From Pterois miles (Eukaryota; Chordata; Actinopteri; Perciformes; Scorpaenidae), in the NCBI GenBank assembly GCA_947000775.1, contig CAMQGK010000638.1:22072001-22136000 (forward strand): a stretch of 64,000 nt of DNA. The letters run 5' to 3'. The notes under the pieces are model-generated. The model was not told the origin of the DNA. It searched no databases and saw nothing but the letters and a program-made list of their open reading frames with translations. A program made the translations under genes and the position numbers. Shown here piece after piece: positions 35,570 to 54,289 of this stretch. Position 1 is the stretch's first letter; each line of letters begins with the position of its first letter.

Positions 35570-36727
35570 TTCCTGCTCCACATGCTGGCGATCTCAGTTT
35601 GAGTTGTTTGCCATGCCATGTCCACAAGGTCACAATACGAGATGTTGTAATGCAACACTTCTTGCACAGGAGTCTCTGGCTGAGGCAAGCTGTTTGTAGA
35701 AACCATGGCTTTGCTGTGGTAAAATAAAATGTGAATATTCACATTGTCTGAAGGGATTCAGTGAACTCAGGGCCCAGTGTGTAGATATTTCTGCTTGATA
35801 AATATGACGTGCATCATGTTTGAAGGATTGTTTGATTGGGAGTTTGCCCTGCAGGCAGATATCACCAGCAACTCTTATTGTATCACGATTAACCGTCCCC
35901 TCGTCCTTGAAGGATTATGTTTATGAAACCTGACTGATTTTGGCCGGTCAGAATAGTCTGCTGTTGTTATACAAAGGACATTTGGATTTATTCTGTAAGC
36001 TCTATTTCTTTTTCTTTTTTTGGCACATTTCATCATCTTGTCATCATCATATTCAGTGCTTTCAGTTCAGTGGTTATGCATCATATACTTACAGTCCGTG
36101 ATTCCAGATGATCAGAAATAATGTTCTAATAGTTTAGCCATATTTCATATTAATATAAGAGGCAATGGTGTGACAGGATGAAGTAACATTATTTGGAAGA
36201 AAAAGGCAGTTATGTATTATAATCCAAATCCTGTAATTCTAATATTGGGTGGAGTTTTGTTAAGAATGGAAAAGGATCAGTTTGACATTTTTGGGAAATT
36301 TGCATTCTTAGCTTAGCATAAAGACTAGAAATATGAGGGAACAGCTAGTCTGGTTTTGTACGAAGGAAACAAAATCTGCCTAGCAGCACATCTAACGCTA
36401 ACTAAGTATTCACACATTTTGTTTAATCTAACCAAGTAGGGCTGTATGATTGTGAAAAAAAATCTCGTATTGCATTTATTTGACTGATCCAATTGCGAGG
36501 ATCTGTACCAAACAAAGATGTTTTCTTAAGCAGAGTCTGAAATTAGCACCTGCTACCTGCCAAATACAGATAAATTGTTAGCAGCGGGTAAGATCGTCAG
36601 ACCACCTGCCAATGTGGCAGACAGGGAAAATGGACAACAGATAGGCGCAGATGTGCTGATGGGAGTACTTTGTCACAGAGCGAGACTAGCTGGGTTTTTT
36701 CAATATTTTTATTGAATATTAACATAA

Positions 36728-37183
36728 CTAGAGGTGAGCCAATTAGGGTTTTTTATGGCTGATGCCGATTTTTTTTTCCCGATATCTTAGTTTTCTTTTT
36801 GTCCTCCATCTGATAAAATATAACAGCTTAATAATAACAAAGGATACACAAAATTTCTTGAGGAAACATTTATTGAACATCGCTGATGGTCTGTTTCCAA
36901 CCGACTTTTTGTGTCTGCACGGTTTCTCCCAGTTAGGATGCCGTTCTTCTCACGCTAACCTGCAAAGGTTAGCCCACTGAGCTTCATCTACTGAGGTCTG
37001 CTGGTAGAATGATAATTTGACTGACACAAGAGGTGGAGTCGCATGTGATTTACAGCAACAACACTGGGCTGCCCTTCGATGCGCCTGCTTGCTAATCGGT
37101 TTGTAATATGCTCAGGCATCGGCTGATGGCGATTATGGAAAAATGTCAAAAAGTCGGCCCGATTAATCGGTCGTCTACCTCTA
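36728..37183. mobile_element. hAT MITE with near-perfect 8-bp target duplication
   Basis: The left end TAGAGGTGAGCCAATTAGGG and the right end, reversed TAGAGGTAGACGACCGATTA, form imperfect terminal repeats of a fish hAT type. Flanks are AACATAAC (left) and AACACAAC (right), an 8-bp duplication with one change. The interior has GATGCCGAT/ATCGGCATC-type subterminal pairs and no transposase. Confidence 0.8.
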
Positions 37184-38399
37184 AACACAACACAAATAAA
37201 TCTGCAATCTTTGATTCAGCTAGTAATAATTAATACTTAAATAAATCTAAAAATAATATATAATCTTAATGCTAAGCAAAGCTCATGAAAGTAGTGTTCT
37301 CTTAGCAAGGAAAATATGTTGATTTCCCTCTGAGGAGAGTTGAAAGCTACCGCAAAAGTTTTGTCAAAATGTTGTTGTTGTTCTATTGTGACATATATAA
37401 TGTTTGTATAATGTGGAGTTTGATTGTTTTTTTTTCTTCAAAGCACATTAATATTAGTGTAATAACATGAAGCAAATAGCTGTTTGACCTGTCTGGAACT
37501 GAAGTCTCACATTGCAAGATGTTATGTGTGAACCGCAGCTTGCCTTTTTATTAAATTATTAGTGATATTATCTGCAAGCTGACTCGTGAAGTGAATGTCT
37601 GTTTTCTAACCCGAGCCATGTTGGCTGTGTTTGCTCCTCGGTGCAGATGGGAATTTGGCCAGCTGACTCAGTGGAATTTATTCAGCTCCTTCTTATCAGC
37701 ATTATGGCCTCTATTGTTGTGCCTCTAGTTAACACACATGGGCAGCTAATCCACATGTTCTAATGGTTTCACTGTCCACATTTCCACTCTCGTCTCCCTG
37801 GAGCTATCCTCCTGTGCCGCGTTTCAGTTTTCAGTATAAAGAATAATGCTGTGACAGATGATTTAACATTTGGCTGGAATTTGGCTGCAGCATCAGGGTG
37901 GTTATAACGAGATGGTGAGAAACTGGTCGCTCTGGTTTCGACCAAGAAGTAGAAAATGCAACCATACTGGCTAAGTGATTTAATGCGTCTGTGTTATATA
38001 AACTGTAATTATATTTAGGTACTTGTTATGTTACTAACCTGGTTGAAAGCTTAGCATTTCATTTTCATTCGCATAGAAGGTTTCCTAAATATAAAAGTAC
38101 AATACTTTGGCCTCTCACAAAGGTGTGGCACTTCAGCAGTAACCCATCTTTAATTGAGTGTCATTGTAAAAACAATAAAGTAAATGAAGTGAAATAAAGG
38201 AGAACTTGTTTGCTTGTCATTTACCACATGTGGCCACATGATGGAGTCAAAGTACTCATCTTTTCTTTAAGGTCAGTCCATGGTACTTTTAAACTCTCCC
38301 TTATAGAAAAATAGGATCATTTCTTCACAAGTGTTGAGTTATGCGCCTTCCCGGAAGTCATCTCAAAACCATCATCAAGCTGAAGAAGGTATGAAAATG

Positions 38400-38405
38400 T
38401 TTATT
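38400..38405 (-). promoter_or_regulatory. Poly(A) signal of nr0b2
   Basis: AATAAA on the minus strand, 55 nt after the stop codon. Confidence 0.6.
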
Positions 38406-38459
38406 TCATGTACTTTTCAACCATCACTGTATAAAAAGTCCATATCTCAACACTTAATC

Positions 38460-39292
38460 TCATTGCACAAACAACATATGTGTTAATAAATGTGATATGT
38501 TTGTGTTGCCAATAAGTGGCTTGCAGAAGAGCTCTGTGACCAGACCATGGCTGACGGTCTGAATGGTGGTGGCCGCTATGAGGATGTGGCCGAAGCAAGC
38601 GGCACCGTTGGGGTGTAGGAGGTGGATGACTTCTTGGAGAGTCCTCTGAGCTTCCTGTTGGAGGCCTTCAACGACCAACGAGGCGCTCAGTCCCTGAACC
38701 GCTGAAGCAGATAAAGAGATAAGCCCATATTACGTTGTTATTTATCGTGGCTATTGAAACAATTAATAAAAAATGTGTTTTACCTGGGTTAAACAACAAA
38801 GCACCCTTTAGGTAAGCATACTCCTTTGGACTGAGATCCAGATCCCACAGCTGATGCAAGCAAGATCTCATCATGTGGACTCCAGCAAGAGTTGGTCGCT
38901 CAGCCTCCTTTCCAGTGAGTCCTGGTTCAAGCAGAATCTGTCTGAGGATGCTTGAATTTGGCACCAGTCACCTCAAAGACTATCTTTTATTGGGCAAGTC
39001 CCAGAATAAATAAAGGAACCCAACAGTGTCTAAACAGTGATGATTGATCTCCTGATGGAAGTTGACTGCATGACGGTAAACTTTTCACAAAGCTGATGAC
39101 CAGAACGCTAGAGGCCACTTGGCAGGAGGACTCTGGCTCCTTAAGGCAAACTATCCTCCTCTGCTCACAGTGGCAATTCGTGGCATTATGCTTCAGTTTG
39201 TTGTTGAGGTAGCCACTCCCACTCCCGCTCAAGATATTATAAAGAATAGTGTGAGGATCCCAGTAATCAGAATAAGTGCTTATCTCTTCCAT
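38460..39292 (-). pseudogene. nr0b2: NR0B2 (small heterodimer partner), broken by a stop and a frameshift
   Basis: SHP is an orphan nuclear receptor without a DNA-binding domain; it binds other receptors and represses bile-acid and metabolic genes. Exon 1 is 39292-38784, exon 2 is 38701-38460, with an 82-nt GT-AG intron at the position expected for the family. Homology is nearly full length: an ILYNILS NR-box-like motif near the start, a CWVPLFILGLAQ segment, LDLSPKEYAYLKGALLFNP across the splice, and a C-terminus ending GNTNISHLLTHMLFVQ. However, codon 102 is TAA (38,989-38,987), and 22 nt later the frame shifts between 38,965 and 38,964 (2 bases lost or 1 gained). Everything downstream, the splice sites and the stop are intact. 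So it is either a recent pseudogene, perhaps a redundant teleost duplicate, or an assembly/sequencing error. It is divergent with nudc, about 750 bp away, as in other vertebrates. Confidence 0.85.
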
Positions 39293-39829
39293 AGGAAACA
39301 TTATGAAGGAAAAAGTAGCCACAAAATGCCAGTAAGCTCCAGAAACAGTGTTACTCCAGTGAACTCAACAAGCTCAGGCCCTACTGTATTTACCCAGGAT
39401 GTCACTGCTCGCAGCCTTGACCCTCCTTCTTGACACCCTGCCACATTCGAGGGGGAAAAAAAAGAAAAGTGACCCTGGACTTCCCATGCAGACGGATCTC
39501 GGTTCTCTCCACATGGCGTTGATAGGCATAGATAAACTCTGTAGCTGCACAGGGAAGGGAAATACCGACGCTGGTGGGGTGAATGACATTTATCATGTTT
39601 ACCTCAGTCATTAACTCAGCCTGTATCAGTCTATCAAAGACTGACGGGGTCAACGCTCAGGATGCCACCTTACCTGCCCCAGTTACACCTTAGAACTGCC
39701 GAGAGGATTTGATTTATAGGTCTTGAGGATCACAACTGTGCTGCCGGTGAACGAAGCCGAGATGCACATGTGATATTATAATTATAATTTTGCGGTTTTT
39801 TTCTCTGGAATATTCTTCCGCGCTTCCGT

Positions 39830-40039
39830 CCCTTCCCCGAACCAATGCTCTGACTTTATTGAATATTTTGGCTGTCATTTAAAATCTATTCTTTCTATTG
39901 GTCTAATTTTTAGTAGGCGGGGCTTGTTTCCAGGAAGTGAGTCGTGTGACGACGGGCCTCACACATTGCAGCTAACTCAACTTTTTGCTGGTCATCCGCA
40001 CAGATAGCATTTTTTTCGACCGTTTTTTAAACCACAGGT
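39830..40039 (+). promoter_or_regulatory. nudc promoter and 5' UTR
   Basis: CCAAT at 39,842-39,846, an inverted CCAAT (ATTGG) at 39,897-39,901 and a GC box (GGCGGGGC) at 39,916-39,923 lie 120-200 bp before the nudc ATG. No TATA box is at a suitable place. This is a normal housekeeping-type promoter and may also serve nr0b2 in the other direction. Confidence 0.6.
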
Positions 40040-46894
<6,855 letters not shown>

Positions 46895-47102
46895 GACGAC
46901 CTGTAGGATCCACATCATGATTCATCATATCAGAGCCAACGTCAGGCGTCAACCAACCAAGTCCCCCTTCATCTGTCCTCTCCGTACTGGACATGGTTTT
47001 GTTGACTTAACATGTCTTAACAAGGTTGATTGGCTGAAATGCCCACGTTCTCCCTTAGCATGTCGTCTCAATATTTAAAGATGTCTGGATTTTTTTTTTT
47101 TA

Positions 47103-47108
47103 AATAAA
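47103..47108 (+). promoter_or_regulatory. Poly(A) signal of nudc
   Basis: AATAAA about 210 nt after the nudc stop. Confidence 0.75.
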
Positions 47109-47429
47109 TGAATTTAAAATCTAAGTGATGTATGAGTGGTTATGTTCAACACCTTTTCAATCCAACTCGTCACATACTGACGCTTTGTCAGACCCCTCGG
47201 CATCACTTTTTTTGGTCACTGAAAACGTGCTTAATGTTGGGAAGAAAACAAAAATGCTTGCTTATGTTCAGGCAGAAAAGCCACTACAGTAAGGTTCAGG
47301 AAAAACAACATGGTTGGGCTTAAAATTACTAGGTTTCTAAAGTGAAAGTGACACAGCGTTGTGAACATGGGACTTGAATGAACAACTGACTGTAACGTGA
47401 CAAACAGGGCAGGAACAGCAGTCTCCTGA

Positions 47430-48203
47430 GGCCTGAACTACGAAGCGAGTTCAACATACCCAGGTTATCTTTACCTGGGTTAACTAACCCTAACAAATGA
47501 GATCCCTCTAAGCGGCTCTGCGACGGTGGTTATCAACTCTAAATCAACCTAGAGTTTCTCAATCTGGCTACGACCACATTCACATGTACGAGGCGGTGTT
47601 TGCAGCATCTGACCAATCAAACATCGACAGGTCTGCTCTCAGTAGAGAAACCAATGTGTGAATGCGTAAATTAATAGTCTTATTAATTTAACAAAATACT
47701 CAAAAGTCAAATATAATCATCTAGATAGGGAAATGATATAAAAAACATATATAATGGATGGATAGATTACATGTCATTAATCTCTGGAATTGATGAAGTA
47801 TGAGTATTTCAACCTTTCAGCTGCGTCCCTGCCTCTGGCAGTGTGAAACGGACTTGAGAGCAAGTAAAATATAAATATACAAGCATAATTCATACAGCCA
47901 GCTGTCCTTCCTGCATTTGCCAGTTTAAATGTTGTCGCTCGCAGCCTGGTTTTATGACTTAAACTTCTTTGTCTTTGTGTTTTATATTATCATACGATCC
48001 TCCACCGAGCTGCGATTGGTCAGTAGGCGGTGCTTTGACACGAGTTGATCTCTTATCTTGAACATAACCTGGTGTTCAGCATAAGTCACCATGCCGATCT
48101 ACCCCCGGGAAGAAGTGACCCACTGTCATAGGACGACAAACCCTGAAGGGTTAACCCTGAAGTTACCTGCTAACCCTAAATCTTACTTCGTAGTACAGGC
48201 CTG
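47430..48203. mobile_element. MITE with CCTGAACTACGAAG-type terminal repeats
   Basis: The left end reads AGGCCTGAACTACGAAGCGAG; the right end, reverse-complemented, reads AGGCCTGTACTACGAAGTAAG, with a second paired block of ACCCAGGTTA/TAACCCTGA-like words inside. There is no coding frame. It resembles PIF/Harbinger-type fish MITEs, but the target duplication was not resolved. Confidence 0.7.
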
Positions 48204-48309
48204 TAGATGAAAGCCTTGTTTGATTGTAGCACTCCTGGTGCACCTTCCCTGAGCGTTTAACATTGACGTGGATGGGTTTACATTGTAGTTAATGGAATCC
48301 CTGAAGTGA

Positions 48310-48465
48310 ATATATTGTAAATAAAGCTGCATTTTCTACTGTAACATCGGCTCCGTTATATGCCCTATGTGGCCCAAAAATCAAAGCTCAAACATGGCGT
48401 GCAGCGCTGTAACCAGCAAGTCTTTGCAAAGACACTATTGTCCCGATGAGACAGATGTGTCTCAT
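48310..48465 (+). repeat. Left member of a distant inverted repeat pair
   Basis: Landmarks TGCCCTATGTGGCCCAAAAA, AGCTCAAACA, GTAACCAGCAAGTCTTTGCA and ACTATTGTCCCGA appear here and, reversed, at 51,110-51,265. Confidence 0.85.
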
Positions 48466-50164
48466 ACCGACGCTAAAGGGGGCCTTAAGTGTGAGTATCT
48501 AACGCCGACAGCCGTGACAGAGCGTCGGTATTTGACTTCCTGGGAATGAGTACAGGCTGTTTTAATTTACTGCACTTTCATCACAACCTGGTAGTTGAGT
48601 ATCAAAATAAAAGAACATAATGGAAAATGAAAACAAGCAGTGAAATCTAAATGCTGCTCACTTTTGTGTTTTACCAGCTATGAATTTGCAAGTTGACAAC
48701 CTTGAGGAGTCCAAGATTAAAACCAAAGATTTTACCAGCCCAGAGTCACTGTACTCGGACATGTGTTGTGTTCGGATCTTATTCAAAGGCTGCTGGCCTA
48801 CAATGAGGACACGTTTTTCCCAAGTTGTCACTATGCAGGTTAATTACATAATAGTGGAAGTCCTGATGTGGATGACAACAGATTTCTAAACCTTGTCAGC
48901 CTAAAAATATTTGCAGCAAAGTACTTATGTACAAAGAAATGCATCATGCATGTTAAAGATTTAACACTTTGAGCCACAAGGGAGCAGTGTTTTCCTTAAA
49001 GTGTAAAGAGTGTTTTTGAGTGTTCTCCTGTATAGTTTATATAGAAGTACCTGCACTGATACTATAGACATGTAGGAGTAAAAGCAGCTCCCAATAATCA
49101 CATGCACAGTGCAGGTATTGCCAGTCAGAATAACCCATTATCTGCCCCATGGTCCATTCTTTAAAAACAGTGATATTTCCACAGTGACATATCATTCTGC
49201 AGAAACATTTTATTTGTGTGAAATCATTAATACCTCTTTGTTACAACAGCAAGAAATAAAACTACAGCAGAGAGGAAAGTCTGCTGATGGTGAGGATATC
49301 TGTGAGATGGAATTAAAAACAGTAATGCTGGATTACATACATCCTGTCCTGTGAGTCGTCATCAAGTGTGTGAATTAATGGAATGAACATGAAAATATAG
49401 AGAGGTAATTACTGAATGTAAATACATTTAATGGATATTGCTGGAAAACAATGCTGACCATAAATACCATAGTATCAAAAACAAGGTTTCATTTCATGAA
49501 ACACTTAAGGACTATAACTTTCAATTTTGGACGGAAAGCGGATGCCAGTAAAACATCTGCTTACAGAGAGCTGCACAAAATTAAACTAAATTATTTCTCT
49601 TGTCATATTCTTCCAAAATGGCCCGTGTTGAACAATAAATTACTATGAGTATAATAAGTGTGTTTGGTCCCAAATGGCAGCAAACACAGGAGTTTCGTCT
49701 CTTCGCTTCTACACTCTTTGGCGGGTCCTCGTCATGAAGTCCTCCATGTTGCTTCGTCATGTTTTTACAGTAGCTCAGAACGGACAAACCAAACACTGGC
49801 TCTGGAGATGGCGTTTCACGATTTTAAGCTTTTAAGTGATTGTTATCGTAGTTCTCTGACACTCTTGTGAAACTGTTATAGAGTATGGAGTGTGTAGAGT
49901 TATTATGGTGAGAATGACCTTATTACAGTTTTAAGTTTAAAAAACATTTTTATTCACCACACATTCTTCTTCCTTATCAAAACATGACACCTGCCTTACC
50001 CACAATGCAACTCGACACGTTCAGCTGGAGTTGTGGCAGTGTTATGCTAGTAGCTAGCATAGATGAGGATACTTCACGCTGCTCTCTCTGGAGACACAAA
50101 CATTTTTATACAACTTTTTCACATGTGTAGTAGTCCTCTCTAACTCCTCTATGCATACAGACTG

Positions 50165-50640
50165 GCGACGCGTCACTCCGACTTTTTCAGTCCCGATAGC
50201 AATACTTTCAGCTGATACCGATCCGATACCAGTGTTTGATTAATACGCTGTATGCCTCACTGTGTGGAGGTGACTGGCATCATTCTTTATGTGTAAGGCA
50301 ACATCAGGCTTGACTTTTTTATTTTATGTTAAACAACACATGACATATACATCTACTGAATTGTTCTTTATTATTAAAATGATAAATCGTACACCAGCGA
50401 CTTTGTGGAAAATCTTCAAAATTAAAAGGAATTACAATTCAGGTGTAAATGATTTTAATGCAGCAATAAACTGGTCCAAACTTAAACTTAAAAATGGAAT
50501 TCAAATTGCAGTGAAAAATATATAGTCTATAAATATAAAATTGAGTTGAATGGATTGGCCCTATTGTTAATGTCACTGATATCTGATCCAACTATTTGAA
50601 TCAGCCCAATATCCGACCCAGTATTGGTATTGGTGCATCC
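50165..50640. mobile_element. Degenerate hAT-type MITE
   Basis: The right end, reversed, reads TAGGGATGCACCAATACC, the usual start of a fish hAT family. The left part has CTGATACCGATCCGATACC, which pairs with GATATCTGATCC near the right. Termini on the left are decayed. Confidence 0.6.
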
Positions 50641-51109
50641 CTAATACAGACTTTATTGTGTAAAAGTTTGTGACAAGAAGCAAAAAATCAAATCAAATAA
50701 TCTGCTATTATCATCCATCAAAAACTAACAGGCTACCTAGAAATAATTCAAGTGAAGCTCAATGTAATCAAGATTCAGACATATTTATACGCAGCACTCT
50801 TTTCAAAAGCTTGACATGTGGTGTGAACCCTGTGGGATAATCAGCACGCTGCTACCAATGAGTGAAAGACACGCTTTCTCACTCAGACCACACTGGATAT
50901 CATGCACCTCTGCTAAATGTTACTTCAGTGAGGACCAGTTTGCTTACAAGTCTTCTCTGCTGGTGTGACCGTCCACAGCTAACTGGACTGGCCTGTCAGG
51001 ATGGTGAGAGGCTGTCACCATCACTGTGGTGACCGGAGGAAACATACATTAGCTTATGCTGGCTAGCAAGTCCTCCTAATGTGTGAAATTGCTCATGTAG
51101 TTCAAAAAC

Positions 51110-51265
51110 AAGTCCTCGGACATCTGTCTCGTCGGGACAATAGTGTTTTTGCAAAGACTTGCTGGTTACAGAGTGCTGGATGCCTTGTTTGAGCTTTAAT
51201 TTTTGGGCCACATAGGGCACATTAGAGGGCAGATGTTACGGTAGCAAACGCAGCTTTATTTACAA
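51110..51265 (-). repeat. Right member of a distant inverted repeat pair
   Basis: Reverse complement of 48,310-48,465 with scattered changes. Similarity includes GTAAATAAAGCTGC at the outer end and stops at GACAGATGT at the inner end. Confidence 0.85.
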
Positions 51266-51629
51266 TATTCAAGAGCCAGAAGGGAAGAGTGTAAAGCGGA
51301 CACTTAAATCAACCTTTTATGGGTCAGTTTATCGCCAGAGTGTGTACATTAATTCTGCATAATTCAACTAAGTAGGATATTTTTTTGAGCCTGTAGAGGT
51401 AAAAGAATCCAGTCTTTGTTTTCATCTTAAGCAAAAGTCAGAAAAAATCATTTCAGATAAGCAATACTCCTTCAGTCATCTTGTGACCCCTGACATTAAT
51501 CTTGGAGGTCCTTATCCCCAGACCACTGATTTAAAAGGACTGTACCAGTTGTTTATCTTCATGTTTCAGCCAACATTTATACAAATTACATTACTTTCTA
51601 CTCCTGTGCATAGGTTAAATAATGCAGTA

Positions 51630-51830
51630 TTGCTGGCTGTAGCTCAGTGGGGTGAGTGGGTTGCTCTTTAACCAAAAGAGCAACAAGGTTTGATCCCCAG
51701 TTCCTGCTGTCTGCATGTCATAGTGCCAGATCGAGACACTGAACCCGAAGTTGCTCGCTGGGCGCTTTACAGCAGCCCACTGCTCCTAAATGCTTAGGAT
51801 GAGTTGACTGTAGTGGTTTCATGTATGTAC
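51630..51830 (+). mobile_element. tRNA-derived SINE
   Basis: A-box-like TAGCTCAGTGGGGTGAGTGG and B-box-like GGTTTGATCCC lie about 50 nt apart at the 5' end. The body contains ACTGAACCCGAAGTTGCTCG, common in fish SINEs. A small ATGTATGTA-like repeat follows at 51,820-51,870. Confidence 0.8.
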
Positions 51831-52659
51831 CTATATTAATATAATATTTCATGTATGTATCTATATGAATATAATATTTCTTTATCCTGCAATCTGCAGG
51901 AATTCTGCCACGTTCTGAACATGAGCGTCCCAACAAAAGCAGCAGGTTTTGGGTCATTGTTATTTTTAGTATTTTTAGTCATTTATGAAAAAGGTTCCAC
52001 CCTCCTCTCTCAGACTGTGCCAGTAGTTTTGCATCCATTATCTGTTCAAGGACAGAGGGAAGAGGAAAAGAGATTGACAGAGAGCCAATATATTACATTA
52101 GCCTGGCAAGCTAATGGTCAGTAATGGATTTGGGTCTGTTTTGGGGCTTAGATTTGGCAGCACAAGTCGTATCCAGTGGTATCCAGTTTTAAGTCACAGC
52201 AGAACTCTAGTAAATCTGAAATGTATGTGAACGAAAAGTATGGGACCATTACATACCTTTTAAATGCGGGAAAACCAACAGCATGGGGGGCAGAGAATAT
52301 GTTAACAGAGGTTACTTCTACTTTTTATATCTGTGACATCCATCTCTGCCGATCAGAGCTGGAGCCGTAAATATCCGTGCAGCCTCTCTTCAAGTTAAAT
52401 TGGAAAGATATTCGAGCGCTGCTTGGATGGAGTTTGTGGCTGAGATCATAAAGAAAGTGCCAGAAAAGTGGCGAAAATTTGTGTATCCAACTGTTTGTCA
52501 CGTTTCTGCCCATCGGAGCTGGAGCTGATAAAACCCTTGACTACTGCAAAGACATTTGTCTTTTGAATGAACGCTGATTTCCCACAAAAGACAAAAGCCA
52601 GGTGGTAGCAGGTGTTTTCTGGGGTTTTTGTCCAGTGGAAAAGGAGCTTAATATTCACT

Positions 52660-53145
52660 ACTGATGGACCATACCAGACCTTTGTATATCGATATGGTAC
52701 TGATCATTTCTAAAATTAAATGTGATTTTTCAAAATCATAGAAATCATTACACTCAAAGCCAAATCACATGACACATACTGGCCATAAATTACAAAAAAT
52801 ATTACAAAAGCAAATTAAATTTGAAAATGAAAAAAAAAGTGTTTATACAAAATATTTTAATATTTGTATATAAAAAAACTTTTTTGCCTTTTTTCAGTAT
52901 TTTACATAAATACTATGATTAAAGAATAAGCTTCCTTATATGTTGTTTTTAAATGTTTGAGGTTCTGGTGTCACATGGTGACGGCCAGCTCAGGGCTAGT
53001 TTCACACAAACATCTTACAAAAGTAGTAAAAAGGTTTGGAAGTGATTGTATTTATATAATTTTAAAGCCATCAAAATCAAAAGAGTAGCTTGTGGATATC
53101 GAAGTATCAGCACCACAGTATCGATCCTCCCATCCCTAGTAGTGA
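52660..53145. mobile_element. Degenerate hAT-type MITE
   Basis: The left region has TATATCGATATGGTACTGAT; the right region has GATATCGAAGTATCAGCACC and ends CATCCCTAGTAG. The interior is AT-rich and non-coding. Confidence 0.5.
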
Positions 53146-53207
53146 CACTGACAAAAGAAAACATGCTGTTAGCCATCAGTTGTTACTTTTTGTTCAAATA
53201 AACTTCA

Positions 53208-53780
53208 TCAGCATCCTGAAAACTTGTGAATTATGGTGAAAACGATACAAAATACAGTGATTCTGCCGACGATTTGGTATCTCTGTGAAGCCAGAGGCCT
53301 GATGGGATTGCGGCTGGGTGGGGCGGCGACTGGATGACTGTGCAGGGGTTGAGGGCACGGAGGAGGCAGAGTCTGCTCAGCTGAGAGCAATGTCTCACCC
53401 AGGTACCAGAATTTCTTCATTAACGAAGACACACAGACATCAGAGGGACGGGGTTGGGGTTTTGGGGCGGACGAGGGGGCGGTCTGCAAACACACCTCCC
53501 CGCCGCTGCGCTGACTCGCTGTTCCAGACTTGACAACTTGTTTTTTGGCAGCGGCCCCTCGTAAATCACCCACAAGGGCCTTGCACAATGTGACTCACCA
53601 TCATAATCGTGGTGTTTGCGGAGGCCGCTTCGCCCTTCTGTCTTCTTCCATCGGTGGCTTATTCCTGGAAGTGGAGGAGGGATACGTGAGGGGACACCAG
53701 GACAAAGATGAGACAGTAGACTGCCATCTTCCTCATCTGACAGATTTAGATTTACCCCACTGGATGAAAACACAGCTTAG
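53208..53780 (-). other. Unrecognised GC-rich, coding-like block (minus strand)
   Basis: Two minus-strand frames overlap here. From 53,773 a frame starts MFSSSGVNLNLSDEEDGSL and reaches a good donor (GATG before GTGAGT) at about 53,596. A second stretch, rich in Ala, Pro and Ser and containing MKKFWYLG, ends at another donor-like GTGAGA near 53,393. Joining them in phase would need a 41-nt intron, too short for a vertebrate. In another frame of the first exon a hydrophobic, signal-peptide-like start (MRKMAVYCLIFVLV) is seen but ends quickly. It may be a real gene with wrongly placed joins, a pseudogene, or a GC-rich non-coding element. No family recognised. Confidence 0.3.
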
Positions 53781-54260
53781 GTCCGTGTCTGTGTCTCCAT
53801 TCTGCTGCTAAAATAGATGTAAAAGTTTTAATGTGTTTTACCCTGCACTCAACTCAACTCTGCTACAACTAAAACTAACAGTCACAATAAGGCAGCAATG
53901 ACCCAACCCAACATCTGCATCTGTTGTTTAGAGTCCGCTGTCCTCCACACCTGGGTGCTGGGCACACTCTGTAAAGCGTATTTGGAGCACACACTTTCAG
54001 GGGTGGAGAGGAGGCCAGTGTGCAAAGTCAAACTCCAGTTGTCAATTAGTGAAGGCCAACACGGGCTGCAGGCCACGGTGTACGGAGCAGATCAGCCATC
54101 TTAGGAGAACAAAAGGCTTCAGTGAGCTCAGGATCCTCAGATCAACACACTGTAACTGTGAGGCTCTGGACCCAGCAGGACCTGTTTATCGCTCCAGACT
54201 GAGTAAAGACCATCAGCAAACATCCTCCCCACTAAGTCTGAACAACTGCTCATAAACAGG

Positions 54261-54289
54261 CACACACACACACACACACACACACACAC
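54261..54289 (+). repeat. (CA)n microsatellite
   Basis: About 14 CA units. Confidence 0.95.

Larger units (their letters stand above)
35570..38459. other. kdf1-nr0b2 convergent intergenic region
   Basis: Contains the kdf1 3' UTR (AATAAA at 35,723-35,728), a hAT MITE (36,728-37,183), mostly AT-rich non-coding sequence, and the nr0b2 poly(A) signal (AATAAA, minus, 38,405-38,400). The part at 37,590-37,830 is less AT-rich and carries TGACTCA and CTTATCAG words, so it is a candidate regulatory element, but this is weak evidence. Confidence 0.55.

Noticed and set aside
38460..39322. Two or three separate small minus-strand genes at nr0b2
   Set aside because: Together they are collinear with one NR0B2 protein; the break is a stop plus a frameshift.
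51630..51710. A tRNA gene
   Set aside because: tRNA-like SINE head with mismatched stems and a SINE body downstream.
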